Positions 1-9,658 of a stretch of 64,000 nucleotides of DNA are shown here, piece after piece. The stretch is taken from assembly GCF_023156535.1 (NCBI RefSeq), contig NZ_JALNMH010000010.1, forward strand, positions 62,001 to 126,000, written 5' to 3'. The notes under the pieces were generated by a model that saw nothing but the letters and a program-made list of their open reading frames with translations, was not told the origin of the DNA and ran no database searches. The position numbers and the translations under genes are program-made. Positions within the stretch are counted from its first letter, which is position 1, and each line of letters opens with the position of its first letter. Origin of the DNA: Pseudomarimonas salicorniae. Its GTDB lineage: Bacteria; Pseudomonadota; Gammaproteobacteria; Xanthomonadales; Xanthomonadaceae.

Positions 1-95
1 GGCTCAGTGCGGCGGAGCTGTCGGCCGAGGACAAGCATGCCCGCAGCCACCGCGGCCGTGCCCTGCGCCAGCTGATCGACGCCCTGCCGGACTGA
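1..95 (+). CDS. rdgB: RdgB/HAM1 family XTP/dITP diphosphatase, C-terminal end only
   Basis: Only the last 30 codons are present, read from base 3 to the TGA at 93-95; the gene starts outside the window. The tail contains ELSAEDKHARSHRGRAL, which matches the conserved RdgB C-terminus (E. coli has a very similar ELTREEK...SHRGQAL stretch); SHRG is the family hallmark. RdgB hydrolyses dITP, XTP and related non-canonical purine nucleoside triphosphates to monophosphate and pyrophosphate, keeping deaminated bases out of DNA. About 245 bases without a convincing gene separate it from the next gene, so the two are probably not co-transcribed. The identity rests on a short but distinctive tail. Confidence 0.8.
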   Translation, partial: LSAAELSAEDKHARSHRGRALRQLIDALPD

Positions 96-340
96 GCCGG
101 CGCGCTGCATCCTCCCTGCTGCCCGCTGCGTAAGGAGGGGAAAGGGCCGGCTCGCGTCGCAAGGCGTATGCTGTCCCGGTTGGGCAGGGGCGAGCAGATG
201 GTCATCTTCTCCCAGTTCAGGCCGGTGTCGGATGCGCCATGCGTCCGGAGGTTCCGTGCCACCAGCGCGTCGCCCGCGCGGCGCCTTAGCTGCGCGCCTG
301 CTCTCCGCCACGGTTCCCTGTGCCCAAGGAGGTCCTGGCC

Positions 341-964
341 ATGCGCTCGAACGCACACCTGACTCGCGCCCTTCCCGCCTGCGGCCCCTGGCTGCGCGCG
401 GGCCTGACCGTTCTGCTGCTGGCTGGCGCGCTGCTCGCCGCCCGCCCGGCGCTTGCCTGCGAGGCGCCGATCTATGCCCAGTACCGCTCGCAGTCGCCGC
501 TCCTGGCCGAGCTGGCCGACAGCGCCCTGCTGGTCGCGGTGCATGCCGATGGCTGCGTGCTCGCGCGCTTCCCCAAGCACGACCTGCGCGCCGGCACGCG
601 CCAGATGGGCCTGTCGAAAGCCGACTGGCGATCGTTGCGCGCCGAGATCGACGCGGCCGCGGTGCAGTCGATCGACACCCGGCAGCTGAAGCAGCGCCTG
701 GCCGCCGCCGACGCGGCGCAGAGCAAGGCGCTGGATGCCGGGCAATCGGCGCGCTTCCACGCCAGCGCCGACGAGAACCTGATCGAGTTCGTCCTGCCCC
801 CGTCGGGTGCCGACAAGCGTCCGCGCGCGCTGAGCTGGACCGGACTGCATGCCGACCAGCTGCGCCTGCCGGGCGATCCTGAACTGGTCAGGATCGCCGC
901 GCTGCGCGGCCTGTTCGAGGATCTCGCCAGCCAAGCCCACGCGAAAGGGGAGGTGCAGCCATGA
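341..964 (+). CDS. Hypothetical exported protein preceding a metalloprotease gene
   Basis: A 207-residue protein of unknown function. The ATG at 341 is preferred over an upstream GTG at 320 because a strong Shine-Dalgarno sequence (AAGGAGG, 326-332) lies 8 bases before it. Residues about 18-42 form a hydrophobic signal peptide ending ARPALA, followed by a mature start CEAPIYAQ. The mature part is mixed alpha/beta-like with several charged helical stretches and no motif I recognise. Its stop overlaps the start of the next gene by 4 bases (ATGA), so it is translationally coupled to an exported zinc-protease-like protein and may be its partner, chaperone or inhibitor; that role is inference from coupling only. 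Confidence 0.6.
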   Translation: MRSNAHLTRALPACGPWLRAGLTVLLLAGALLAARPALACEAPIYAQYRSQSPLLAELADSALLVAVHADGCVLARFPKHDLRAGTRQMGLSKADWRSLRAEIDAAAVQSIDTRQLKQRLAAADAAQSKALDAGQSARFHASADENLIEFVLPPSGADKRPRALSWTGLHADQLRLPGDPELVRIAALRGLFEDLASQAHAKGEVQP

Positions 965-2757
965 GCCGCCAGTTCCCGGTCCTGATGGTGTCCTCCGGCC
1001 TCGCCCTGTTGCTCTGCAGCGGAGCCGCGCAGTCCGGCACCTTCCTGCAGTTCAACAACCGTCCGGCCAACCAGGTCGTGCACCCGCAGGGCTACAACGG
1101 CACCGGAGGCACGCTGCCGGTGCGCGTCTGCCTGGATCCCGCGGCGCGGCCGGCCTCGGGCGATCCGGCCCAGTCCTTCCGCAATGCGATGGCGACCTTC
1201 AACCGCAACCAGCCGGTGCTGGGCAACGTGGTGGTGAACCCAGGGGGCGCGGCCGACTTCGAGTCGGTCCTGCTGCACGAGGTCGGTCACTGCCTCGGCA
1301 TGGGCCACAGCGCCGTCGGGCCCAGCGAGCAGGCCGCCGCCGGCGCCACAGAGGCGGCGCGCTACTACGCCAACGTGCAGACCGGCGGAAACGGGGTGCT
1401 CAATACCGATGCCGGCGCCGATGCCCGGCGCGGCAGCCGCGACGACGTGCGCGGAGACGACGTCAACATCAGCTGGTTCCGCAAGGGCGTGAACAATCCG
1501 TTCGAGTTGCCGCCCGCCACCGTCGACCGCGTCACCCACTCGGTGAGCCTCGGCGACCTGCCGATCGGCCACGCCTTCGCCGAGATCTCGACCTCGTTCG
1601 CGCCGTGCTCGCCCTCCTCGGCGAACACCAGCTCGCTGCGCGGGCAGCCGGCCACGCAGAACATCATGTTCCCGGTGATCTGCACCAACAACCACGTTCG
1701 CAACCTGGCTCCGGCCGACGTCACCCTGCTGCGCGTTGCGCGGGCCGGGCGTGACGGCGTCCAGGGCACGGTGGATGACTACACGCCACAGCTGCAGTAC
1801 GTCGGCGAGACGACCAGCGGCTGCGACATCGTGGTCCGCTTCTCGGCCGGCGCCGGCTTCGCCTTCTGTTCGGTGGGCGGCGTTGGCATCTCCGGCAGTT
1901 CGGACATCGCCATCAGCTCCGCCGAGGTCCGCTTCGAGCGTACGGTGAACTGGCAGTTCAACCAGCAGGACACCACCGGCACGCCGACGGCGGAGTCCGA
2001 TCTCTCGCTGAGCAAGGGCAGCACCAGCACCACGGCAGTGCCCGGGGAGACGGTGACCTTCTCCATCCAGGTGCAGAACCTTGGCAGCATCGCGGTCAAT
2101 GATGTGCTGGTGACCGACCCGACGCCGGCGGGCATGAGCTTCGTCGCCAACAGCGGCGCCTGCACCACGGCCTTCCCCTGCGCGCTGGGTACGCTGGGTG
2201 CGGGCGGCAGCGCGACGATCAACGCGAGCTTCCGGGTCGATGACGGCACCGCGCCCGGCACTGTGCTGACCAACACGGCCAGCGTCAGCGGTGGGGTCAG
2301 CGACCCGAGCCCGGGAAACAACAGCGACGGCCATTCGATCACTGTGCAGGCGGCTCCCGGCGCGGACCTCGAGGTGAGCAAGGTCGCCTCGGCGCAGACC
2401 GGCTCGTTCGGTGACACCGTCACCTTCGACGTGACCATCACCAACAACGGGAGCGGCGTGGCGACCGGCGTGACGGCCGAGGACTGGGGGGCCGCCGGGT
2501 TCGCCTTCGTCTCCAACACCGGCGACTGCGTCACCGCCTATCCCTGCGATCTCGGCGTGCTGGCGCCTTCGTCTTCGGTCAGCTTCACCTCGACCTACAC
2601 GATCGACGTCGCCCCGTCGGGAAGCGACTGGACGATGCTCACGCACACCGTGTCCAGCAGCTCGTCGGTCGGCGATCCGGATCCCGGCAACAACAGCGCG
2701 GTGAACTCGGTGCAGGTGGTCGACCCGGATCACCTATTCGGGAGCAGCTTCGAATAG
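961..2757 (+). CDS. Exported zinc metalloprotease-like protein with two DUF11 repeats and a C-terminal FE tail
   Basis: 598 residues. An N-terminal signal peptide (residues about 1-24) is followed by a metalloprotease-like region with the zinc site HEVGHCLGMGH (H106, E107, H110, H116), the extended HExxHxxGxxH pattern of metzincin/matrixin-like enzymes. Residues about 340-590 hold two DUF11-type beta-sandwich repeats, recognisable by DLSLSKG...PGETVTFSI and DLEVSKV...GDTVTFDVTITNNG. The protein ends VDPDHLFGSSFE, a tail shared in form with the genes ending at 4577 and 4658. The start is supported by GGGGAGG at 947-953. It is coupled to the preceding exported protein. Proteolysis of an extracellular substrate is likely from the intact zinc motif; the substrate is unknown. 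Confidence 0.75.
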   Translation: MSRQFPVLMVSSGLALLLCSGAAQSGTFLQFNNRPANQVVHPQGYNGTGGTLPVRVCLDPAARPASGDPAQSFRNAMATFNRNQPVLGNVVVNPGGAADFESVLLHEVGHCLGMGHSAVGPSEQAAAGATEAARYYANVQTGGNGVLNTDAGADARRGSRDDVRGDDVNISWFRKGVNNPFELPPATVDRVTHSVSLGDLPIGHAFAEISTSFAPCSPSSANTSSLRGQPATQNIMFPVICTNNHVRNLAPADVTLLRVARAGRDGVQGTVDDYTPQLQYVGETTSGCDIVVRFSAGAGFAFCSVGGVGISGSSDIAISSAEVRFERTVNWQFNQQDTTGTPTAESDLSLSKGSTSTTAVPGETVTFSIQVQNLGSIAVNDVLVTDPTPAGMSFVANSGACTTAFPCALGTLGAGGSATINASFRVDDGTAPGTVLTNTASVSGGVSDPSPGNNSDGHSITVQAAPGADLEVSKVASAQTGSFGDTVTFDVTITNNGSGVATGVTAEDWGAAGFAFVSNTGDCVTAYPCDLGVLAPSSSVSFTSTYTIDVAPSGSDWTMLTHTVSSSSSVGDPDPGNNSAVNSVQVVDPDHLFGSSFE

Positions 2758-2865
2758 GGCCGATGGGCGAAACCGTGACCCGGTCCACGTCCTGGGGGGC
2801 GCGCATCCCGCGGTTTGTGAACCGCTGCGCGTCCCCGAGGGCTGCCCCTCGATAGATTCATCGAA

Positions 2866-2894
2866 CCGGCGGCGAACGGCTTCGTTCCCGCCGG
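2866..2894. other. GC-rich hairpin upstream of the second metalloprotease gene
   Basis: CCGGCGG-(c)-GAACG at 2866-2878 pairs with CGTTC-CCGCCGG at 2883-2894 around the 4-base loop GCTT, giving a 12-bp stem with one bulged base. No T-run follows on the + strand, so it is not a textbook intrinsic terminator. It lies between the stop at 2757 and the start at 2919 and could separate the two transcripts or shape the leader of the downstream gene. Confidence 0.4.
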
Positions 2895-2918
2895 CTTCGA
2901 TGCGTTTCGAGGTGGCAG

Positions 2919-4577
2919 ATGGTGCGGATGTGGAGTGCGGTGTGGCTGTTGGCGGTGGCGTTGGCGTTGGCGTTGGCGTGGTTCTCCGGGCCGGCGGCGG
3001 CCTTGAGCTACGTGATGATGGCCGACGAGGACCTGTTCGACGAGGCCGAGGGCGTGGCCCGGGTCACCGTGGTCTCGCGGCTGCCGCTGGCCGGCGGCGA
3101 TCGTGAGACCCGCTACCTGCTGACCGTCAACCAGGTGCTGTCCGGGCCGAAGACGGCCGCGACCGAGATCCTCGCCCTGCCCGGCACCCGGCTGGAGGAG
3201 GGCGGTGGCTACTACGTGCCGGGAGTCCCCGGCCTGCGCGAAGGCACCACCCTGCTGCTGTTCTACAGCCGCGCCGAGGACGGTTCGCTGCGCGCCCAGC
3301 AGCTGAGCATGGGGCTGTTCGGCCGGGAGCAGACAGCCAAGGGGCAGTTCTACGTGCGCTACCTGGAGATGTCCTCCGACCTGTCGAAGGACGCGGTGCT
3401 CCGTCGCTACCACGCGCCGCGCGACCCGGAGGCCTTCGAGCGCTGGATCGCTGACCGCGCCCGCGGCGCCCGGCGGGCTCCCGACTACCTGCGTGGCGAA
3501 CTGCAGGCGCTGCAGTCATCCAAGTTCAACTTCACTGTCTTCGATTTCGGCGGCAGCGGCAGCGGCCCCGCCCGCTGGTTCCAGTTCGACAGCGGCCAGT
3601 CGCTGGCCTGGACCGCCGGCTCGGGCGGGCAGGCAAACACCAGCTTCGACGAGTTCGCGTCCCTGCAGCAGGCGCTGGCGGCCTGGCAGAACGATGCCGG
3701 CAGCCGGATCCAGATGCACTACGTCGGCGCCCAGGCCTCGGCGCCGAGCTGCGTCGCCGGTGGCCAGAACAATTGCCTTGCCGGGCACGTGTACTGGAAC
3801 GATCCCAACAACCAGATTTCCGGCAGCTTCAACTGCAGCGGAGGCGGCGTGCTCGCCATCGGTGGCTCCTTCGCCTACACCCCGGCAACCAGCTTCAATG
3901 GCCAGAGCTGGTTCCGGCGTTCGGCGGCGGACGTGATCGTCCAGGACAACGCCGGTTGCTTCCTCGACGGCAATTCGGGTGCCAACGGGGCCAACCTGCT
4001 GGCCCACGAGGTGGGCCACGCGATCGGCTTCGATCATTCCTGCGGCGATGCGGACAGCGGCTCCTGCAGCGGGCGTCCGGAGCAGAACGAGGCCACGATG
4101 CGCTCCCAGGCCCACAACGATGGCCGTGGCGCCGTGCTGGGCAGCGACGACCGGGCGGGTGCACTGGTGATCTATCCCGCGCCGCCCGCGACGCCAGTCG
4201 GGCCGACCCTGTCGCCGGTCTCGCCGCTCAACAACAGCACCACGGCGCTGGCCGGTGGTTCGTCGGGCACGACGGTGTCGGCCAATATCAGCTTCCAGGC
4301 CAGCGGCGGAGCGGCCGCCGGCACCACCCAGCTGGTCTGCAGCGGCAGCGGCGGCGTCAGCATCGGCTCCGGTTCGCCGCAGACCGTGGCGGTAGGCGGC
4401 ACGGTGGCGCCGGTGGTGGCGCGCATGGTGCTGGGAGGCTCCGCCCAGTCGGGCTCGGTCGCCTGCACGATGACGCCGCAGAACGGCACGCCGGTGAACT
4501 ACAGCTTCAACTTCACCGCGCCGGCGGCCAGCGCGGCCTGCACCGGAACCTGCCTGCTGCGCACGGGTTTCGAGTAG
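2919..4577 (+). CDS. Exported zinc metalloprotease-like protein with a C-terminal FE tail
   Basis: 552 residues. The N-terminus is a hydrophobic signal segment (residues about 5-29, rich in LALALA). Residues about 30-180 form a domain without recognised motifs. The zinc site HEVGHAIGFDH (H363, E364, H367, H373) is a complete HExxHxxGxxH motif, followed by a Cys-containing loop. Residues after about 420 are a Gly/Ser/Thr-rich beta-like domain with a Cys pair, ending CLLRTGFE. The ATG at 2919 has a GAGGTGG-like Shine-Dalgarno upstream. It follows another metalloprotease gene but shares little obvious sequence with it beyond the zinc motif and the tail. A secreted or surface protease is the best reading; the substrate is unknown. 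Confidence 0.75.
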   Translation: MVRMWSAVWLLAVALALALAWFSGPAAALSYVMMADEDLFDEAEGVARVTVVSRLPLAGGDRETRYLLTVNQVLSGPKTAATEILALPGTRLEEGGGYYVPGVPGLREGTTLLLFYSRAEDGSLRAQQLSMGLFGREQTAKGQFYVRYLEMSSDLSKDAVLRRYHAPRDPEAFERWIADRARGARRAPDYLRGELQALQSSKFNFTVFDFGGSGSGPARWFQFDSGQSLAWTAGSGGQANTSFDEFASLQQALAAWQNDAGSRIQMHYVGAQASAPSCVAGGQNNCLAGHVYWNDPNNQISGSFNCSGGGVLAIGGSFAYTPATSFNGQSWFRRSAADVIVQDNAGCFLDGNSGANGANLLAHEVGHAIGFDHSCGDADSGSCSGRPEQNEATMRSQAHNDGRGAVLGSDDRAGALVIYPAPPATPVGPTLSPVSPLNNSTTALAGGSSGTTVSANISFQASGGAAAGTTQLVCSGSGGVSIGSGSPQTVAVGGTVAPVVARMVLGGSAQSGSVACTMTPQNGTPVNYSFNFTAPAASAACTGTCLLRTGFE

Positions 4578-4657
4578 CGAGGAGCCCGTCGCGCCCGCTG
4601 GAGGGCAAGCGGTGGGCAGTCCCTGCGAGGGTGATCGAGGCTGCCCTGGCCCGCGGT

Positions 4658-7600
4658 CTACTCGAAATCGTGGGCGAACAGCGTGTCCGGATCCACCAGT
4701 GTCTCGCGGACGAAGATATTGCTTTGCCCGCCCGCCGCGGAAGCGGACAGGTTGCTGGCCGAGGACTCGTAGGCCAGCCGCTTGCCCATGTAGTCCAGCG
4801 CCGGACGCGTGCCTGCGCCGTTCGCGATGTCGCCGGTCCCGCCACGGTCGAGGCGACGAAGGCTTCCCTCGCGCAGCGAGAACACATGGACGTCGGACAG
4901 GCCATTGTTGTCCGCCTCGGTCGCGACCAGATTGCGCGCCTGCGAACTGAAGCTCACTGTGCGCCCGTCGCCCGAGATGCGGGGCTCCAGAGCCGCGCCG
5001 TTGCCGTCGGCCTGGCCTCTGCCCTCACTGACACGAATCAGCGCTCCGCTGGACAGATCGAGGTGATAGATGTCGGGAAGGCCGTTCTTGTCCGAACCCG
5101 AAAGCGGCAGCGAGCTCTCGAACGCGATCCGCGTTCCCGAATAGTCGACCTGCGGGCGGCTGCTTCCGGCGCCGGCCGCGCCGCATTGCTGGGCGTTGCC
5201 GGGCGCCGCGATGGTCTGGCTGCTGCCGGTGAGCATGTTGCGCATGACCAGCGCGGTGCCTGGGTTCGCGCACGGGCTGGACTGGCCGCCGAGGTTACTG
5301 GCCTCGGTCTCGAACACCACGATATTGCCGTTCGCGGACACCACCGGATTGCGGCTCGGTCCGTTGGCCATCAGACCGCTGCCGGCATCGGCGCAGGACA
5401 GGCATTGCGGATTGTCGGGAGCGACCGGAATGAACTCGCCCCCGCTTTCCTGCAGGGGCACCCGGAACACATTGATCTGGCCCGGCACGCCCTGCATCGG
5501 GTTGGATACCGCGCCCGAAAACACGACCGCCTTGCCGCCCGGAGCCAGCACCGGCTTGGCCCCGGTTTCGGGAGCGGTGGCCACGCGGCGGGTGCTGCCG
5601 GTCAGCATGTTGCGCATGAAGACGCCACTGCTGCTGCCCTTGCGCCGGGCGTCCGCGGACTTCTTCGACTCGCCCCTCAGCTTGCGCACCGCGGCATCGG
5701 GGGCGACGAAGACCACCAGTTGGCCATCTGCCGATACGGACGGCTCGCCGGAAGCTCCGCTGATCTGCTGGCCCGCATCATCCACGCTGACACGCTGGAC
5801 AGCACCGGTGACCAGGTCGCGGCGGAAGATGTCCGGAGAGAGGTTGTTGTCGCCCGCCACCAGCGAATCCGAATCCGAGCGGAACACGACGTAGCGGCCC
5901 TGGGCATCGCTCACCGGCTCAGCGGAGTCGTCGTCGGCGCCGTCACTCGCGAGCGCGATCTCGCGGCTCGCCGAGTCCTCGATCACCGTGTCCGGCAGGA
6001 AGCGGCCGCCGGAGCTGCCATCGCCAAGGCGGCCGTAGTCGGAGAGTCCCCAGCAGCTGGCTGCGCCCGTGTCATCGATCGCGCAGCTGTGCGAGGTGCC
6101 GGCATCCACCCGCGCGTAGCGGATCGTCAGGTTGCCGACGCGAACGGGTGTGGACCGGTTGATCGTGCTGCCATCGCCAAGCTGGCCGTCGCCGTTGAAG
6201 CCCCAGCACCAGAGACTGCCGGACAGGGTTACGGCGCAGGTGTGCAGGTCTCCGGCACCCACCTGCGTGACCGGCGCATCGAAGCCCGACACCAGCTGCG
6301 GGGTGGCCGAGGCAAACGTGCCTGACACACCCAGCTGGCCACGGCTATTCGAACCCCAGCAGTACAGCGCGCCAGCCTGGTCGAACGCGCAGGCATGGTT
6401 GTTTCCCACCGCCAGCCCCTCTGCCGCGGGCAGGCCCTGCACCTCGACCGGGGTTCCGCTGGAGCCGCCCGGGACGCCGAGCTGCCCGGAGAAATTGACG
6501 CCCCAACACATCACCTTGCCGTCACCCTGGCGCGCGCAGCTGTGCTGGTCGCCGGCGCCGATCTGTTCCGCACTGCCTGAAATGCTCACTGCAACCGGAC
6601 GGTTGCTCGCCACCGTTCCGCCGTCGCCAAGCTGGCCGCCGGTGTTGTCGCCCCAGCAGCGGGCCGCGCCGGACTGCAGCGCGGCGCAGGTGTGGAAGCG
6701 TCCGGTGGCGATATCGACGGCCGGGCTATCGAGGTCGACGACCGCGGTCGGTCGCTCGATGTTGAAATCGGTCACTCCGGCGCCCAGCTGGCCCTGCACG
6801 TTGATGCCCCAGCAGTCCACGCCGCCCACAGAGTCGATGGCGCAGCTGAACTCCAGCCCCGTATCGACCTCCTGGTAGCTTCCCGGCGGGCCGACCTGTG
6901 TCGGTAGCAGGCGGGTCAGGAAGCTGTCGTCGCCGATCTGGCCGAACCAGTTGTTCCCCCAACAGGCGAGCTCGCCTGAAGTGCCCACGGCGCAGGTGGT
7001 TGAGAAGCCGGTGGCGATGCGGCTGAGGCCGAAGGGCTGGCTTGCCACCGGGGTGGCGACCACCCGGTCTTCCGAGTCACCGGTGCCCAGCTGGCCGAAG
7101 CCGTTGTTGCCCCAGCACTGGAGCCGCTTGTCGCTGCTGATGGCGCAGGTGTGGGCCAGGCCACCGGCCAGCCGCGTGATGGTCCCTTCCAGACCCTGCA
7201 CCGCCACCGGTGAAGTGCGGGTCTCGGTGGTCCCGTCACCCAGCTGGCCGAAGCTGTTGTCTCCGATGCAGGCCACCGCTCCGCCGGAAACCAGTGCACA
7301 GCGCTGCACGCCACCGATGGCGATGTCCAGCACGGTGCCGCCGAGGCCCCCGACCAGGGTGGGCGTGGCTTCGATGGTCTGGAAAGCGTCGCTGATCACC
7401 CGCATGCCCCAGCAGCGCATCTCGCCATTGTCCATGCGCGCGCAGCTCTGGGTGCCGCGGCGGTCGTTCTCGCTGGCCAGGATCTGGGCCACGCCGCTGG
7501 CAAGGCCGGACACCGCGACCGGTGCGTCGCGCTGGGTGAAGGTCCCGTCGCCGATGGCGCCATCCGAATTGCCACCCCAGCACTGCGCGCCGCCGTTGAT

Positions 7601-8215
7601 GATGGCACAGCTGTGACGACCACCTGCCGTGATGTCGCTGACGCCGCTGACCAGTCCGCTGACCTGGGTCGGTACGGAGCGGAACGTAGTGCTGCCATCG
7701 CCTAGCTGACCGACGAAATTGTTTCCCCAGCACAGCGCAGCACCGGACACGGTGGCGGCGCAGGTATGCGTCGTGCCGGCGGAGAGTCGCTGCAGCGGCC
7801 CGGGCAGGCCGGACACCGCCGTGGGCGAGGACTTGATCTGCGTCGTGCCGTCGCCCAACTGCCCTGAGGAATTCGACCCCCAGCACATGGCCGATCCGTC
7901 GACCAGGCGCGCACAGGTGTGTGAGCCGCCGGCGCTGAGCTCGGCGACGGCAGCGCTGAAGCCGGTGACCTCTACCGGTGACTTCTGCTCGGTGAAGTGC
8001 CCCAGACCCAGCTGGCCGAACTGGTTGCGGCCCCAACAGAAGACGCGCCCATCCTCGAGCAGGGCGCAGGTATGGCCGTCACCTGAACTGGCCGCGATGA
8101 CGCCGTCGAGGACAGGGGCAGCGTGGGCGGCAGAGGCGAGGAGGAAGAGCAGCAGGCCCGGGCCTACCACGGCCTTGAGCCAGCGGGTCCTGGTCAGGGT
8201 GGGCATCTTCGACAC
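4658..8215 (-). CDS. Large exported protein with RCC1 repeats, a PD40/TolB-like propeller and a C-terminal FE tail
   Basis: 1185 residues from the GTG at 8215; an in-frame ATG at 8206 would remove three residues, and neither has a clear Shine-Dalgarno. A signal peptide (residues about 10-33, ending AAHA) is followed by about 14 RCC1-type units, each with a C-W-G-x-N-x-x-G-Q-L-G core, enough for two seven-bladed propellers (roughly residues 35-760). The remainder, from about 785, carries repeated DGR.VVF.S...L...D blades like the PD40/WD40-like blades of TolB. It ends [15 protein letters not shown]1 repeats were first known from eukaryotic chromatin regulators but are widespread in bacterial secreted proteins, where they usually serve binding. 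A surface adhesion or binding role is inference. The gene faces away from the palindrome-rich tract at 8361-8648. Confidence 0.75.
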   Translation of the reverse strand: MSKMPTLTRTRWLKAVVGPGLLLFLLASAAHAAPVLDGVIAASSGDGHTCALLEDGRVFCWGRNQFGQLGLGHFTEQKSPVEVTGFSAAVAELSAGGSHTCARLVDGSAMCWGSNSSGQLGDGTTQIKSSPTAVSGLPGPLQRLSAGTTHTCAATVSGAALCWGNNFVGQLGDGSTTFRSVPTQVSGLVSGVSDITAGGRHSCAIINGGAQCWGGNSDGAIGDGTFTQRDAPVAVSGLASGVAQILASENDRRGTQSCARMDNGEMRCWGMRVISDAFQTIEATPTLVGGLGGTVLDIAIGGVQRCALVSGGAVACIGDNSFGQLGDGTTETRTSPVAVQGLEGTITRLAGGLAHTCAISSDKRLQCWGNNGFGQLGTGDSEDRVVATPVASQPFGLSRIATGFSTTCAVGTSGELACWGNNWFGQIGDDSFLTRLLPTQVGPPGSYQEVDTGLEFSCAIDSVGGVDCWGINVQGQLGAGVTDFNIERPTAVVDLDSPAVDIATGRFHTCAALQSGAARCWGDNTGGQLGDGGTVASNRPVAVSISGSAEQIGAGDQHSCARQGDGKVMCWGVNFSGQLGVPGGSSGTPVEVQGLPAAEGLAVGNNHACAFDQAGALYCWGSNSRGQLGVSGTFASATPQLVSGFDAPVTQVGAGDLHTCAVTLSGSLWCWGFNGDGQLGDGSTINRSTPVRVGNLTIRYARVDAGTSHSCAIDDTGAASCWGLSDYGRLGDGSSGGRFLPDTVIEDSASREIALASDGADDDSAEPVSDAQGRYVVFRSDSDSLVAGDNNLSPDIFRRDLVTGAVQRVSVDDAGQQISGASGEPSVSADGQLVVFVAPDAAVRKLRGESKKSADARRKGSSSGVFMRNMLTGSTRRVATAPETGAKPVLAPGGKAVVFSGAVSNPMQGVPGQINVFRVPLQESGGEFIPVAPDNPQCLSCADAGSGLMANGPSRNPVVSANGNIVVFETEASNLGGQSSPCANPGTALVMRNMLTGSSQTIAAPGNAQQCGAAGAGSSRPQVDYSGTRIAFESSLPLSGSDKNGLPDIYHLDLSSGALIRVSEGRGQADGNGAALEPRISGDGRTVSFSSQARNLVATEADNNGLSDVHVFSLREGSLRRLDRGGTGDIANGAGTRPALDYMGKRLAYESSASNLSASAAGGQSNIFVRETLVDPDTLFAHDFE

Positions 8216-8360
8216 GCCGTTTGCGCCAATGCCGGAGACCGCACGCTACGCCGCCGTCGGCTCGCTGGCAAATTCACTTTTGCTGCGGACTCTCCTTGGA
8301 CGCCGGCTTGTACCCGACGCACACCGGAAGGCGGCTGTTCCGTGCAATGCGGTAAGGCTT

Positions 8361-8648
8361 TCGGCCGCTTCGCGGCTACGGCGAGCTTTACTCGCTCGGC
8401 CGCTTCGCGTCTGCGGCGAGCTTCCCTCGCACGCCGGATCGCTGCTACGCAGCTCGAAATCCCGGCTCGTTCCGGCCAGAGCGCCTGCATGCGCTCTGGC
8501 GTTCGACCGCTTCGCATCTACGGCGAGCTTTCCTCGCACACCGGCTCGCTGCTACGCAGCTCGAAACCCCGGCTCGTTCCGGCCAGAGCGCCTGCATGCG
8601 CTCTGGCGTTCGCCGGCTCGCTGCTACGCAGCTCGAAATCCCGGCTCA
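8361..8648. repeat. Tandem array of two interleaved palindrome-containing repeats
   Basis: The 430-base gap 8216-8645 holds no convincing gene but is strongly repetitive. Unit beta (about 68 bases, starting CGCTGCTACGCAGCTCGAAA) occurs at 8438-8505 and 8545-8612, with a partial third copy at 8617-8646. It contains the perfect stem CCAGAGCGC/GCGCTCTGG around CTGCAT and the small stem GCTGC-TAC-GCAGC. Unit alpha (core CGGCGAGCTT, flanked by CGCTTCGC and CTCGC) occurs at about 8362-8396, 8397-8437 and 8506-8544. Copies are nearly identical, suggesting recent duplication. Unit lengths and order (alpha-alpha-beta-alpha-beta-beta') do not fit a CRISPR array. It lies between two genes transcribed leftward, and its last bases overlap the stop codon of the gene to its right. 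Confidence 0.8.
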
Positions 8649-9575
8649 CCCATTCCGGTTGATGGCTTCGATCAGCTCGTTGAGCACCGCGTCGGCGCGG
8701 TCGTTTTCGACCTGGCAGGTGCCGGCGTTCTGATGGCCACCGCCGCCGTACTTCAGCATCAGCTCGCCGATGTTGGTTTTCGAGGTGCGATTGACGATCG
8801 ACTTGCCGGTGGCGAAGACGGTGTTCTGCTGCTTGAGGCCCCACATGACGTGGATCGATATGTTGGTCTCGGGGAACAGCGCGTAGATGGTGAAACGGTT
8901 GGTGGCGTAGATGGTGTCCTCGCCACGCAGGTCGAGCACGGCGAGGTTCCCGTGCACGGTGGTGCAGCGGGTGATCTGCTCCTTGGCCCGCTCGGCGTGC
9001 TCGAAGTACAGCTCGACCCGCTCCTTGACGTCGGGCAACTGCAGGATGTCCTCGATGCCGTGGTCACGGCAGTAGCTGATCAGGTCCATCATCAGCTGGT
9101 AGTTGGAGACGCGGAACTCGCGGAAGCGGCCGAGGCCGGTGCGCGCGTCCATCAGGAAGTTGAGCAGCACCCAGCCGCGGGGCTCAAGGATCTCGGCGAT
9201 GCTGAACTGCGCCGAGTCGCCCTTGTCGACGGCTTCCATCATCTCGGTGCTGATGGTGGGGAAGCGCTCGGCCCCGCCGAAGTGGTCGTAGACCACGCGT
9301 GCGGCCGAGGGGGCGCTGGCGTCGATGACGTGGTTGTCGCGCTCGCCGGGGTTGCGCACCGTCTCCGAGTGGTGGTGGTCGAAGGCCATGCCGATGCCGG
9401 GGACATAGGGCAGGTTGCAGCTGATGTCGCGCGGGCCGACCTCGATCTTGCCGTCCTGCATGTCCTTGGGGTGGACGAACTTGATGTCGTCGACCATGTC
9501 CAGCTCGTTCAGCAGCACGGCGCAGACCAGGCCGTCGAAGTCGCTGCGCGTGATCAGGCGGTACTTCTCGTCCAT
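8646..9575 (-). CDS. DHH/DHHA1 family phosphoesterase
   Basis: 309 residues from the ATG at 9575, which has AGAGGGGG upstream; the open frame extends further 5' but that part overlaps the AlkB gene and is unlikely to be coding. Motif I is SDFDG (D12, D14) and the DHH motif is FDHHHSE (D66-H67-H68); the C-terminal DHHA1-type glycine motif is GGGGHQNAG near residue 275. DHH proteins use two metal ions to hydrolyse phosphodiester or phosphoanhydride bonds (RecJ, NrnA and exopolyphosphatase/c-di-AMP phosphodiesterase relatives). The length and the VDKGDSAQF region fit the stand-alone exopolyphosphatase-like group. The substrate cannot be fixed from sequence. Transcribed in the same direction as, and after, the AlkB gene, 83 bases downstream of its stop. 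Confidence 0.75.
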   Translation of the reverse strand: MDEKYRLITRSDFDGLVCAVLLNELDMVDDIKFVHPKDMQDGKIEVGPRDISCNLPYVPGIGMAFDHHHSETVRNPGERDNHVIDASAPSAARVVYDHFGGAERFPTISTEMMEAVDKGDSAQFSIAEILEPRGWVLLNFLMDARTGLGRFREFRVSNYQLMMDLISYCRDHGIEDILQLPDVKERVELYFEHAERAKEQITRCTTVHGNLAVLDLRGEDTIYATNRFTIYALFPETNISIHVMWGLKQQNTVFATGKSIVNRTSKTNIGELMLKYGGGGHQNAGTCQVENDRADAVLNELIEAINRNG

Positions 9576-9658
9576 GCCTTGCCCCCTCTGCGCCGCATGC
9601 AGTACGGCTCCCTTCCCGCATTTCACTGCAGGCGGGCGGGCCGATGCAAGGTCGCGGA

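Noticed and set aside
472-2733. Long open frame on the minus strand opposite the first metalloprotease (also 34052-38593 minus and similar)
   Set aside because: These arise from GC-rich codon use of the real gene on the other strand; they are low-complexity, lack domain motifs and have no ribosome-binding sites.
2866-2894. Intrinsic terminator for the first metalloprotease operon
   Set aside because: The stem is good, but no T-run follows and it lies about 110 bases after the stop; kept only as an unassigned hairpin.
8361-8648. CRISPR array
   Set aside because: Units alternate between two different sequences, spacing is irregular, there are no unique spacers of constant length and no cas genes.
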